Assembly: GCF_001306415.1 (NCBI RefSeq)
Contig: NZ_LDJX01000001.1
Span: forward strand, 372,001 to 436,000
From: Croceitalea dokdonensis DOKDO 023
GTDB taxonomy: Bacteria > Bacteroidota > Bacteroidia > Flavobacteriales > Flavobacteriaceae
Length of the DNA stretch: 64,000 nt
Reading direction: 5' to 3'
Shown: one piece after another, positions 42,317-51,829 of the stretch
How the letters are laid out: each line of letters opens with the position of its first letter
Numbering within the stretch: the stretch's first letter is position 1
The notes under the pieces: generated by a model
Database searches by the model: none
What the model was told of the DNA's origin: nothing
Seen by the model: the letters and a program-made list of their open reading frames with translations, nothing else
Translations under genes and position numbers: made by a program

Positions 42317-44636
42317 AATCCAGTTGGCTTAGTTGCGAATTTATTTTTTGTTCCAATACTTTTAGACGTTCTATTTTTTGGTCCAATTGGGCACTTTCAA
42401 TGGCATTGCGTTCCATTTGCGCTGCTACCCAAACGTAATTGGTAACCTTCCCAGACCAGAAATACACGTCTAACAAAGCGGCGTAGGCGTCTTGGTAATG
42501 TGGATATTTTTTAACGGCTGCCTCCAAGGTGGCCAAGCTTTTGGCATACTCTTTGGACCAGGCGTAAATTCTACCCTGTAATATTTGGGCATCTATATGA
42601 CCCGGAACCTCAGATAAAATGTAGGCACAAAGTAGCAAGGCCCTGTCCGCATTCCCCTTATGGGCCAGGCTTCTGGCCGTAGCATAGGCATTATCAAAAT
42701 TACTGCCGTTAAAAACGCTCTGGATCCATACCTTCTCCTCATTGGTAAAACGCCTTTTGGAAACCTTAAAAAGGCTCAATGAGTCTGGCAACAATTTGTT
42801 TTGTTCCACCACATAGTGGTCTATGGCCTTAAACTGCTTAAAATATGCCTGTAAGCTATCCTTGGTTGCAGTACGTTTGCCGCTAAGTCCTAGTTCGTCA
42901 TCTATGGCATATACCGTTCCGGAGCTAATGAAATGATTTTCTATGATAAAATCCTTGACTACCCCTTGATTGCGATATAAGGCAATTTTCTTTGGCTCTT
43001 TGGATATTAAATCGCCGCCAAGCCATGCCATTTGTTGGGGCATATCAAATTGAAAAGTATTGTGCAGCAAACTCAACAAACTTGGTGCAATATCCTGATG
43101 GGAAGCTTTGGTTTTAAACGTTGTATTAGAAGTCAGCAGCGGACTGTAGATAATAAAGGGAACGTGATAGGACGCAAGTCTTTGGGCATTGGGCCGTTGC
43201 AGGTTTTTATTTCCCGTGATCAAAAAAATCGTATTCTTAAACTGTTCCTCTTGTTTAAAGTCCATAAAAAACTGCCTTAAGGCATCATCACTGTACAACC
43301 TAGCGGCAAAAACGTCTTTATTTTTTTCTATAAAACGTGTAGATTCTCGTGAAAGGCCCAAATTGGTCATCTTATGTTCCAATATATCCAGGTAGGTGGA
43401 TTTTTCAGGCAAAAGGTCCATATCTTGCAAGGAAGACAACATGAACACATCCAATCTAGGACTTTCCGTAGGACTAAAATCGGCCTTCCATTTTTTATAG
43501 ACCTCTTTATCTGGATAGCCCGAGATGTTCCCAGCCTTATCTGCCCGTAAAAGTTGGTAACCAGCCCCAAAATCCGATTTATCATTCGTAAAGTCCACTT
43601 GTTCCTGTTCCAAAAATTTATCCAATTGTGTTAGTGAGGTATTACTACCGGAATAAAACGCTGTTCTGTAGCCATTTGCCTTAAGTAAACCAAATAAGGT
43701 ATTCCTGTCCACGGGCGATTCCGCGCGCAAGAATCCTGATACCCCATTGGGCAAGGAACCAAGCACCGAGGGAATTGTACTTTCTAAATCCAAAGTGTTG
43801 CTTAAAAAGTGATCCCAACTTAGACTAACGGAAGTAAGTGAATCTAGAAATGGGGTAAATCCCCTGTATTTTCCTTTTTGATTTACAAAATCCGCTCCCA
43901 AATCTTCTAGTACGATCAGCACTACGTTAGGTTTTTTCTGGGTGAACTTAAAATAACCATCCAGCCCAGTGGTTGGACTCCACGGTCTAAGGAGAGGATA
44001 TTCTTTTTGTCCGGTATACTCGTACACATCAAAAGCCTGAGCGATGGCGTCTGTCACCAAGTACTGTACTTTATTTTGATTAATAGGTTGTTCTTCCATG
44101 AAAAAAGTACCCAAAAACATCACAAAAAACACAATGGTCAATGGATACATACGACCAATGATACCGTGCCAAGATGTGGTGATTTTATAAGCCCCCCAAA
44201 ACAGGCCCACGATGATTACGGCCAGGAAAACTCCCGAGAGCATGGAGGACATGGACATATTGATGTTTGGCAATCCGGTAAACGTACTATAATCCAACAA
44301 TTCATACTGATGGATAAAATATTCTACCAACCATACCTCAGAAATAAGAATCATCGTGCAAAAGACAAGGGTTGTCCTAAAACCCAGTGCAGGTACTTTG
44401 GACTCCAAAAATCTAAAAACAAAAGCCAAGACCAAGCCTACAAAGGCAGTAAAACCTAATTGATGCAGTAGATAGAGCGCAGTAGCTTTTATGAAGACGC
44501 TATCAATTACACCTAATTGCCATAAGCGCATTTGCTGATAAAGGCAAAGCATAAATAGACACAGGCACAAGCCCAAAAGTAGACGCGTAAAGTCCTTGAG
44601 ACCCCTTGATTTTTTTATGTTTCCTTTTACTTCCAT
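42300..44636 (-). CDS. LtaS/phosphoglycerol-transferase-like sulfatase-fold membrane protein with C-terminal TPRs
   Basis: The 778-aa product has about five N-terminal transmembrane helices (residues ~15-180), then a periplasmic sulfatase/alkaline-phosphatase-fold domain (residues ~235-600) starting NVVLIVLEDLGADF, with Asn/Thr-rich LSNTLDLESTIPSVLGSLPNG at the position of the LtaS catalytic Thr loop and DALRQFFMDFK, NKNLQRPNA later. The last ~130 residues are TPR-like repeats (LAHKGNADRALLLCAYILSEVPGH). LtaS-like enzymes transfer phosphoglycerol or phosphoethanolamine to glycans. The TPR fusion is unusual and probably docks to the neighbouring YaiO or synthase. Starts 1 bp from the GT2 stop. 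Confidence 0.8.
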   Translation of the reverse strand: MEVKGNIKKSRGLKDFTRLLLGLCLCLFMLCLYQQMRLWQLGVIDSVFIKATALYLLHQLGFTAFVGLVLAFVFRFLESKVPALGFRTTLVFCTMILISEVWLVEYFIHQYELLDYSTFTGLPNINMSMSSMLSGVFLAVIIVGLFWGAYKITTSWHGIIGRMYPLTIVFFVMFLGTFFMEEQPINQNKVQYLVTDAIAQAFDVYEYTGQKEYPLLRPWSPTTGLDGYFKFTQKKPNVVLIVLEDLGADFVNQKGKYRGFTPFLDSLTSVSLSWDHFLSNTLDLESTIPSVLGSLPNGVSGFLRAESPVDRNTLFGLLKANGYRTAFYSGSNTSLTQLDKFLEQEQVDFTNDKSDFGAGYQLLRADKAGNISGYPDKEVYKKWKADFSPTESPRLDVFMLSSLQDMDLLPEKSTYLDILEHKMTNLGLSRESTRFIEKNKDVFAARLYSDDALRQFFMDFKQEEQFKNTIFLITGNKNLQRPNAQRLASYHVPFIIYSPLLTSNTTFKTKASHQDIAPSLLSLLHNTFQFDMPQQMAWLGGDLISKEPKKIALYRNQGVVKDFIIENHFISSGTVYAIDDELGLSGKRTATKDSLQAYFKQFKAIDHYVVEQNKLLPDSLSLFKVSKRRFTNEEKVWIQSVFNGSNFDNAYATARSLAHKGNADRALLLCAYILSEVPGHIDAQILQGRIYAWSKEYAKSLATLEAAVKKYPHYQDAYAALLDVYFWSGKVTNYVWVAAQMERNAIESAQLDQKIERLKVLEQKINSQLSQLDFESTE

Positions 44637-44637
44637 C

Positions 44638-46065
44638 TTACGCTTTGGTAAATCCTTTCCTGGTCATGGCCCCCCAGCCGGATTTAATATTGAACAGTTT
44701 TTTATAATTGCCCTTTATGGCCGCCCAAACCACGATGGGATGAAAGGCAATGGGTTCCACCAAGGCGCAGAACATCAAAATTAAAATATCCTTGGTCCGG
44801 GTATATTGGTTATAGGAATAGACGTCCCATAAAATGGCATACAAGGAAAACATGAGGCTAAAACTGTATATGGCGGCTGTAATGGCAATAAAAAATTGCC
44901 AGTTGAGGATTCCCAAAAAATAGAACAGAACAATGGAAAAGAAGCCTACGAATTCCAAAATAGGGGCCAACCATTCATAAAAGAACCAGTAGGGATAACT
45001 CAACATTCCCAGCCTACCAAATTTTGGGTTAAAGAACATGTCCTTGTGTTTTTTTAAGGTTTCCAAGTTTCCACGGGACCAACGGTCTCGTTGTTTTACC
45101 AACACTTCCAAGTCTTCTGGAACCTCAGTCCAGCACAGGGGGTCCGGAATGTACTCAATGGTATAGGGTATTTTTTGCTCATGCATATATCTGCGCATCC
45201 TAAAGATGATTTCCATATCCTCGCCCACGGTACCGGTATCGTACCCATCAACGGCCAGGGCCACTTCCCTATCAAAAAAACCAAAGGCCCCTGAAATAAT
45301 CAGCAAGCTATCTATGCGGCCCCATGCCATCCTGCCGAGCAAAAAAGAACGGGTGTATTCCAATAATTGAAAACGCGCCAACCAACTTTTGGGCAAATTG
45401 ATCTTCTCCAAAGTACCGCCCTGTATGATGCAGGAATTGGCAACGCGGATAACCCCACCTACGGCAATCACCTTTTTTTTGCTGCGCTGGGTAAAGGACT
45501 TTACCACATGCAGCAATGCGTCTGGCAACAACAGGCAGTCTACATCTATACAGCCCACATATTTGCTTTCCGATAGTTGTACGCCCGTGTTCAGGGCATC
45601 TGATTTTCCGCCGTTCTCCTTATCGATCACCGTTAGTTTTGCGAAGGAGCTTTGCCTGGATTTATAAATGCCCCGTATGGGCTTTGATTTCCAATTGGGG
45701 TCTATTTTACGGTCTACCTTAACCAAGTTATAGGCGTTGATCATTTTTTGCAAGGTATCGTCCTTACTGCCATCGTTCACTACCATTACCTCATAGTTCA
45801 CATACTTTAAAGACAACAAGGAGCGTATATTTTCCACAATGGTCATTCCCTCATTGTATGCAGGGGCAATAATGGTAATGGAAGGTGCCATGGGCGATGC
45901 CATTACCTTGGACAAATCGCCAAAACTATTTTTGTTCTTGTAATGGATGGAATTTCGGGTAGATAGATACCCCATAAAACTGAACAACGTAAACAGCACT
46001 ACGGAAAACACCAAGAAAATGATGTTTATGTATTCTAAAACCACTTCAAATACGCCGTTGGACAT
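44638..46065 (-). CDS. Processive GT2 glycosyltransferase (polysaccharide synthase)
   Basis: The 475-aa membrane enzyme has the BcsA/IcaA/HasA family signature: D98 in VVNDGSKDDT, the D174-x-D176 in CIDVDCLLLPDAL, GED at 281-283, and Q325-RDRW (QxxRW) at 325-329. A helix near residues 10-32 and three or more helices after residue 350 form the membrane channel. It polymerises a glycan at the inner membrane and pushes it outward. Poly-N-acetylglucosamine or a cellulose-like chain are both possible; the sequence does not settle this. Located between the HEAT-repeat and LtaS-like genes. Confidence 0.92.
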   Translation of the reverse strand: MSNGVFEVVLEYINIIFLVFSVVLFTLFSFMGYLSTRNSIHYKNKNSFGDLSKVMASPMAPSITIIAPAYNEGMTIVENIRSLLSLKYVNYEVMVVNDGSKDDTLQKMINAYNLVKVDRKIDPNWKSKPIRGIYKSRQSSFAKLTVIDKENGGKSDALNTGVQLSESKYVGCIDVDCLLLPDALLHVVKSFTQRSKKKVIAVGGVIRVANSCIIQGGTLEKINLPKSWLARFQLLEYTRSFLLGRMAWGRIDSLLIISGAFGFFDREVALAVDGYDTGTVGEDMEIIFRMRRYMHEQKIPYTIEYIPDPLCWTEVPEDLEVLVKQRDRWSRGNLETLKKHKDMFFNPKFGRLGMLSYPYWFFYEWLAPILEFVGFFSIVLFYFLGILNWQFFIAITAAIYSFSLMFSLYAILWDVYSYNQYTRTKDILILMFCALVEPIAFHPIVVWAAIKGNYKKLFNIKSGWGAMTRKGFTKA

Positions 46066-46074
46066 GGTACGCTG

Positions 46075-48213
46075 TTATTGTATTGTTTTGTTTGCAAAAA
46101 ATTCCTCCGATAGCTCAAAATCCAAAACCCTCGGTTTTTTGGTCCTTTCGTCCACTTCACCAATTCCGAATTCTTCATGCAGGAACATCAGTTCCATGGG
46201 CAGCTTATCTTTGGTCAACTTTTCCTGTGAAGTGCCTATGGTGTTGGTGGCCAATTCTTGAAGCTCTTGAAAATCTATCTCCAGTTCTTGTGGTACGGCT
46301 TTGGTTTCATTGTCCTTTAGTCCATCCCCTGTTGGTTTGGTATTGGATACTATTTCCCTTGTGTCTTGGCGGTCATGGATGGCCGCTATGGCTTTATTGG
46401 CCAATTGGCCAAAGTAGGCGTCTTCGGTTTCTGCTATCTTCGTAAGGAATGTCAGTTCATTCCCATCCCCAATTGCAGCGGCCTGCTGCAATAGCATCTT
46501 TTTAACCTGCCTATCCTCTGTCTTATCGTAAAGATGGGAAAAAACACTGCCGCCCAACAGGGTTTCTTGTGGTTTATCAGCAACACCGTCATTATCCGCC
46601 AAAGGAACGCTTTCGGTGCTATCCAGCTGCTGTGCACCATGATGTACCTTCACCATTTTTAAACAGTTAAAGGCCCTAAACCGTAATTCTGCATCTTTTT
46701 CGTTTTCTACAATAGCTTCAACCAGGGCTTTTTCCCGGTGGCTAAAGTTCTCCTCTAGCGCTGTTAAAATCCTATGACGTTCTTTATGGTCTGCTGACAT
46801 ATAATTGGCTAAAAAAACAGAATCCGAACTCCCTGTCATTTCCCCATCCCCATCGACCAAACCTAAAGAAGCATCTAAGGCAGCCGTTAAAGGGGCGTCC
46901 ATTTCAGAAAAATCAAATTCAATATCCGATTCCCTTGAATTTTCCTCAGCACCATTTTTTTTAGGGGACATATGGTTTTCCTTGTCCCTGTCCGCAGCAT
47001 CTGGACCAACAATATCATAAATTTCCACTTCCTCAATCTCTAGGGAATCTTGGTGATCCGTTCCTACCACCTCTTTCTTTTGGGGACTGTTGTCTTTAAT
47101 TTCATCATCAATGGGTCCCCCTTCTTCAAAGGGCATAACTTCCACTATGTCTTTGGTAGGCAGTATGCTGTCCGGTAAGATGGCATCAAAGGCAGCTTGT
47201 GCCTTGCTCACTACAGAGAACTTGGTTTCTTTGGCCAATACCGTTTTCAGAAAAATAATATCTTCCTTTTGGGCAAAATCAGCTATAGCATTTAGTAGCT
47301 GTATTTTTACAAATTCCGTACAGGAAAAAAAGACCTGTTTCATTGTAGGCGATGCCTCCACAAAATGAAAGGACCTAATGCAGGAAATCGCCTCTTTTTT
47401 GATTTCATCATTTTTGTGCTTTAAGAGTTCTATGATGGCATTTTTTGCATCGTTCTGGTCGTAATGCAAAATAAGACGAAGCGCAAAAAGCACTACATCC
47501 CTGTTCTGTGACAATAACCATCCCTTAAATTTTGGTGGTTGGTAGTTCTGAATGGCGGACAGGGCTTCCATTAATTTTAATTGCTGCCATTCACTAATCC
47601 CGTAGCTGGTAGTATCCAACAGGTAATTAATACCTTCCCTGTTTAGGGAGACTATGGCCAGCTCTGCCTGTTTCCTTACGGTTGGCCTACGGTCGTTAAT
47701 GTATTTTTGGATGAGTTGAAAGGACTCCCCTACCTGCATCTGGGCCAGTTCATCTATCCCTTGGGCAACGGTCTCCCAGCGCCAGCTATTTAACTTTTTG
47801 TAGCAATCATGATGTAGCCCCAATTCCCTAAAAAGTGTAAAAAGCCTAATTTTTGTGTTTCCAGCAACATCGCGCTGCAGGTCAAAAAGGATTTCTGCCA
47901 AAATTTTTCTAAAACGTTTGTCCTTTAAATATTCACGGATTTCAATTTTTAGGCCCACATATTCCTTTTGCTCTTCTTTTGGGTCATTGGAGCTATGGAA
48001 CAAAAAATTACTGATAATGGGTGCCAATTCTTCCCTTTTTGCATTCTTTTTATAGAACCGTTTAGAGAGAAGGTTTCTAAAAAAGAAAACCCCTCCAAAG
48101 TATAACAGGCCCAAAACCCCAAAAAAAGCAGACAAGCCCCATAGAAGGCTTGTGTCAATTTTGGGGGAACCGATACCGGGTAAATTATAATATGTTGCTA
48201 ATACTATGTACAA
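46075..48213 (-). CDS. Membrane-anchored HEAT-repeat protein
   Basis: The 712-aa product has one N-terminal transmembrane helix (residues ~25-45), then helical HEAT repeats in residues ~75-340 (e.g. RPTVRKQAELAIVSLNREG, NDEIKKEAISCIRSFHFVEA) and in ~470-640, with a ~130-residue acidic, low-complexity linker (EVMPFEEGGPIDDEIKDNS, DIEFDFSEMDA) between. It is probably a scaffold facing the cytoplasm or periplasm. Its start overlaps the stop of the receiver gene by 10 bases and the GT2 gene follows by 9 bp, which suggests that it links the receiver to the synthase. This role is inference. Confidence 0.78.
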   Translation of the reverse strand: MYIVLATYYNLPGIGSPKIDTSLLWGLSAFFGVLGLLYFGGVFFFRNLLSKRFYKKNAKREELAPIISNFLFHSSNDPKEEQKEYVGLKIEIREYLKDKRFRKILAEILFDLQRDVAGNTKIRLFTLFRELGLHHDCYKKLNSWRWETVAQGIDELAQMQVGESFQLIQKYINDRRPTVRKQAELAIVSLNREGINYLLDTTSYGISEWQQLKLMEALSAIQNYQPPKFKGWLLSQNRDVVLFALRLILHYDQNDAKNAIIELLKHKNDEIKKEAISCIRSFHFVEASPTMKQVFFSCTEFVKIQLLNAIADFAQKEDIIFLKTVLAKETKFSVVSKAQAAFDAILPDSILPTKDIVEVMPFEEGGPIDDEIKDNSPQKKEVVGTDHQDSLEIEEVEIYDIVGPDAADRDKENHMSPKKNGAEENSRESDIEFDFSEMDAPLTAALDASLGLVDGDGEMTGSSDSVFLANYMSADHKERHRILTALEENFSHREKALVEAIVENEKDAELRFRAFNCLKMVKVHHGAQQLDSTESVPLADNDGVADKPQETLLGGSVFSHLYDKTEDRQVKKMLLQQAAAIGDGNELTFLTKIAETEDAYFGQLANKAIAAIHDRQDTREIVSNTKPTGDGLKDNETKAVPQELEIDFQELQELATNTIGTSQEKLTKDKLPMELMFLHEEFGIGEVDERTKKPRVLDFELSEEFFANKTIQ

Positions 48214-48584
48214 TAATAACGGTTTATTTCCCTAGAGACACGGACCAACAGTTCCGCAGGACTCATGGGTTTTGCCAAAAAATCATTGGCACCCAGTTCC
48301 AACGCACTTACCACGTTTTCTTCATTGGATGCGGACGAAATGAGTATCATCGGGATATCGGATTTAAGGTGGTTCCGTAAATAATCCACCAACTCAATAC
48401 CAGAAATATAGGGCATCATGATATCACAGATAATGGCATCCGGAAGCTGCTGCGTGATGGCTTTTTTCACCTGTTGACCATCTTCCATGACACTGACCAG
48501 ATAGCCTTCCTTCTCTAAACGGTATTTGAGTAGGGATGCCAACATGGCGTCATCTTCTGCCAATAAAACGGTTCTTGGTTCCAA
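48204..48584 (-). CDS. Single-domain response regulator
   Basis: The 126-aa protein is a CheY-like receiver with no output domain: acidic pocket E10-D-D12, phospho-acceptor D54 in ICDIMMPYISG, Ser/Thr switch LISSASN (84-86) and K105 in FLAKPMS. Its partner kinase is most likely the HPt-bearing hybrid kinase 27 bp upstream. As the gene overlaps the HEAT protein gene by 10 bases, phosphorylated receiver may act by protein contact within the synthase complex. Confidence 0.95.
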   Translation of the reverse strand: MEPRTVLLAEDDAMLASLLKYRLEKEGYLVSVMEDGQQVKKAITQQLPDAIICDIMMPYISGIELVDYLRNHLKSDIPMILISSASNEENVVSALELGANDFLAKPMSPAELLVRVSREINRYYCT

Positions 48585-48610
48585 TTTTATTTAATTAATT
48601 ACGTATTTGT

Positions 48611-50365
48611 TTAATTTTTTTTTAATCGCTCCAATTGACTATCTATGGCCACTTCAACAGGTGGGTAAGCCTCTAGAAATTCATTGTACAATTCCTGCGC
48701 ACGTTCCGCATCACCCTTTCTACAAGATTCATGTAAGGCAGCACAAATACCATGTAAAACTTTGGCGTTTAACATGGCCAAGGAGGATTTAATTTTGTGG
48801 GCCGCAAATCCAATCCCCTGTAAATTATTGGTTTGCAGATGGGTTTTGGACTTTCCTATAAACTCAAGAATATTTTGTTTAAACAAACGAATCAATTCCT
48901 CCATGAGGTCATGCTCCCCTAGGCATTCCTCATAAATTGGTGTCAAATCTACCCCAGAATAGCCATTTTCCTTGATATTGGGCTTAGGCGTTGCGTGGTT
49001 TTTAGATGTTTTTCCAGTGGTATGTTTTGTAAGCACTTGATATAGCTTGTTCGCATCATAGGGCTTTAAAATAAAATCGTTGATATCATAACTATCGCAC
49101 TGCTCTTTATCCTGAACGGAAAAGTCTGCGGAAATGGCGATAATGGGAAGTTGCTTAATATGTTGTTTATGGTGAAGGCGAATCTTTTGGGTGATTTCAA
49201 ACCCGTTCATTTTAGGCATTTTTAAATCCATCAGAATTAGGTCGAACGTTTGCTTATGCAAGAGTTCCAAACCATATTTTCCGTCTGCCGTCACAAAAAC
49301 ATCACAGCCCCAAGAACTGAGGCGGTTGTGCATTAATCGTTGATTGAGCACATTGTCCTCAAACACCAAAATCCGTTTGCCCATTAGCCCTGTATAGCTC
49401 TTTGGAGTAACGTTTGTTTTAGGACTTTTTACAGTTTCCTTTTTTATGTTATCCTCAATTGAAAAGGGCAAAATCACGTCAAAACAACTGCCCACTCCCA
49501 CTTCACTGGTAACTCCTATGGTCCCACCCATCTTTTGCACCAATTCCTTAACAATACTGAGGCCTAGGCCTGAACCTCCGTAGCGTAGGTGGGTATCCTG
49601 TTCTGCTTGTTGGTAGGTTTCGAAGATGTGCTTTAATTTATTATTGGGTATCCCAATGCCACTATCCGTAATTTTACATTCCAAAAAACATAGGTTATCC
49701 TTGGTTTCTTTTAGGCTGATGTGCAGTTCAATAAAACCTTTTTCCACAAACTTTATGGAATTGCCCAAAAGATTTAGAAGGATTTGCGATAATTTGGAAG
49801 GGTCTCCCTTAACTTGGGTAGGAACGGTATCTTCTATATGGCAATGAAATTCTACTTTTTCATTGGTAATGAGTGTTCTGCACAAAAAGGCCACTTCATC
49901 CACCAAGTTTTGCAAATTAAAATTTACATGGGCAAAAGTTTCATTTCCCGATGCAATTTTAGAATAGTCCAACAGGGCATTAGTGCGGTCCAGCAAGTTA
50001 TCAGATGCCGTATCTAGCGCATGAACCAACTCCCATTGGTATTTGGTCATCTTGGTTTCCTTTAACAAATCCAAAAAACCGATGATGCCATGTAAAGGCG
50101 TCCTAATCTCATGGCTAACGTTGGCGATAATGCCGTATTCTTCCTTTTCTGTTTTCCGCTTGGTGTTTTGTCTAGGGCTTTTGGGTGCTTGTTTAGGCTG
50201 CGGTCCTTCTTCCCCAAACACCTTTTGGTCCAATTCTTGTTTAAAACGGTCAAAGGCAGTTCTTAGCTGCTTGGCGGCTTTTGTGTTCAATTGTTCAAAT
50301 GCAAAGCTATGCAGGTCCTCCTCCAACTTTATGACCTGCTTTAATAGCGAGCGTGTTTCTAGCAT
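48611..50365 (-). CDS. Soluble hybrid histidine kinase with receiver and HPt
   Basis: The 584-aa protein has no transmembrane segment or recognised sensor domain; residues 1-75 are a helical/low-complexity leader. H85 is the phospho-acceptor (NVSHEIRTPL), followed by HATPase motifs NLLGNSIKFV (N box), DSGIGI (G1) and GGSGLGLSI (G2). A receiver with D380 (ILMDLKMPKMNG) and an HPt domain with H523 (FAAHKIKSSLA) follow. This allows a four-step phosphorelay ending on the stand-alone receiver encoded next. How the kinase is switched is unknown. Divergent to a dipeptidase gene. Confidence 0.93.
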   Translation of the reverse strand: MLETRSLLKQVIKLEEDLHSFAFEQLNTKAAKQLRTAFDRFKQELDQKVFGEEGPQPKQAPKSPRQNTKRKTEKEEYGIIANVSHEIRTPLHGIIGFLDLLKETKMTKYQWELVHALDTASDNLLDRTNALLDYSKIASGNETFAHVNFNLQNLVDEVAFLCRTLITNEKVEFHCHIEDTVPTQVKGDPSKLSQILLNLLGNSIKFVEKGFIELHISLKETKDNLCFLECKITDSGIGIPNNKLKHIFETYQQAEQDTHLRYGGSGLGLSIVKELVQKMGGTIGVTSEVGVGSCFDVILPFSIEDNIKKETVKSPKTNVTPKSYTGLMGKRILVFEDNVLNQRLMHNRLSSWGCDVFVTADGKYGLELLHKQTFDLILMDLKMPKMNGFEITQKIRLHHKQHIKQLPIIAISADFSVQDKEQCDSYDINDFILKPYDANKLYQVLTKHTTGKTSKNHATPKPNIKENGYSGVDLTPIYEECLGEHDLMEELIRLFKQNILEFIGKSKTHLQTNNLQGIGFAAHKIKSSLAMLNAKVLHGICAALHESCRKGDAERAQELYNEFLEAYPPVEVAIDSQLERLKKN

Positions 50366-50524
50366 GTTTCGTTTGTTTGCGTTCTAGATTATTCCGTTTA
50401 TCTAAATCACTGGGAATATTTGGTTTAAATCTCCTTATTTAAGGCGGTGCCAACAATTAAATGTTACCTATTACTTGTTTGTTGTTGTCAAAGTCCTTTA
50501 TTTGTAGGTTTAAACCTTTTAATT

Positions 50525-51823
50525 ATGAAAAACCTTATAATGCTGCTCATGGTGCTGAGCTTAGCTTCCTGTAAAACGGAATCCAAGAAAAAGGAGGAAA
50601 CCATGGCCCAAAAAGTCGATAGGATACACCAAGAGGTCATTACGCTAGACACCCATGCAGACATCAATGTAAATAACTTCACAGATAGTATTAATTATAG
50701 TCAACGTCTTGATACACAGGTAGATTTACCTAAGATGATTGAAGGGGGACTTGATGTGGTCTGGCTCATTGTTTATACCGGGCAAGATTCCCTTACTGCC
50801 CAAGGATATGCCAAAGCAGAAGCCAATGCCATGGCCAAATTAGATGCTATCAGCAAATTGTGCACTACCTACGCCCCTGACCAAATAGCCTTGGCACGGA
50901 GCAGTGACGAGGTAAGAGCCATACAAAAAGAAGGAAAAAAGGTGGCTATGATCGGGGTGGAAAATGCCTACCCCATAGGGGAAGACCTTTCCAAATTTCA
51001 GGAGTATTATGACAAAGGGGCCAGATACATTTCATTAAGCCACAATGGGCATAGTCAGTTCTGTGATTCCAACACTGGCGAAGCGGATAACATATGGTTG
51101 CACAATGGTTTAAGTGAACTTGGCAAAGAAGCTGTAAATGAGATGAATAGACTTGGAATAATGATTGATGTTTCCCATCCTTCAAAAGAAGCCATGAAAC
51201 AAATGATAGCCCTGTCCAAAGCACCGATAATTGCCTCACATTCCTCTGCCAGGGCACTCTGTGATCATAGCAGAAATTTAGATGATGAACAGTTATTGTT
51301 AATGAAGGAAAATGGCGGTGTGGTCCAAACTGTGGCTTTTAGTGCTTACCTGAATACCCAAAAGCATGAGGCTAGAGCTGCGTACATGAAAAATATATAC
51401 CAAAAAGTGGCGGATTCCTTGGGGGTGCAATGGTATGAACGTTCCCAGTTCTCCAAGCTGAGCGATGCGGAACGTAGTGCTTTTATGGGCTATTACCAAA
51501 ATGTGATGAAAATTGGCAAGCAATTAGTGGCAAGGGATGACAACGCACCACCGGCAGTGGACGTCAAAGACTTTGTAAACCATATAGACTATATGGTGGA
51601 AAAAATTGGTATAGAACACGTGGGTATCAGCTCGGATTTTGATGGTGGCGGTGGTATCCAAGGTTGGTCAGACGCCTCCGAAACCAAAAACGTTACCGCA
51701 GAATTGGTGGCACGTGGCTATACCCAGGAGCAAATAGCCCAACTCTGGAGCGGGAATTTATTGCGGGTTCTAGACCAAGTGCAACAAATAGCCCAAACCA
51801 TACAGTCCGAAACGACGGATTAG
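50525..51823 (+). CDS. Membrane dipeptidase (M19 family), lipoprotein
   Basis: Starting at ATG 50525 the product is 432 aa with a lipobox (SLASC, Cys ~16). The M19 zinc-dipeptidase pattern is complete: metal His in DTHADINV, the Glu in IGVENAYPIG, SLSHNGHSQF with two His, ASHSSARALCDHSRN, and HVGISSDFDGGGG near the end. The enzyme hydrolyses dipeptides and some D-amino-acid dipeptides in the periplasm. An upstream ATG at 50447 would place the lipobox after 40 residues and is less likely. Confidence 0.94.
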   Translation: MKNLIMLLMVLSLASCKTESKKKEETMAQKVDRIHQEVITLDTHADINVNNFTDSINYSQRLDTQVDLPKMIEGGLDVVWLIVYTGQDSLTAQGYAKAEANAMAKLDAISKLCTTYAPDQIALARSSDEVRAIQKEGKKVAMIGVENAYPIGEDLSKFQEYYDKGARYISLSHNGHSQFCDSNTGEADNIWLHNGLSELGKEAVNEMNRLGIMIDVSHPSKEAMKQMIALSKAPIIASHSSARALCDHSRNLDDEQLLLMKENGGVVQTVAFSAYLNTQKHEARAAYMKNIYQKVADSLGVQWYERSQFSKLSDAERSAFMGYYQNVMKIGKQLVARDDNAPPAVDVKDFVNHIDYMVEKIGIEHVGISSDFDGGGGIQGWSDASETKNVTAELVARGYTQEQIAQLWSGNLLRVLDQVQQIAQTIQSETTD

Positions 51824-51829
51824 GCTTGT

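Noticed and set aside
44007-44459. 150-codon plus-strand frame inside the LtaS-like gene
   Set aside because: Histidine- and lysine-rich antisense shadow of transmembrane and linker codons; the minus-strand gene has clear domains.
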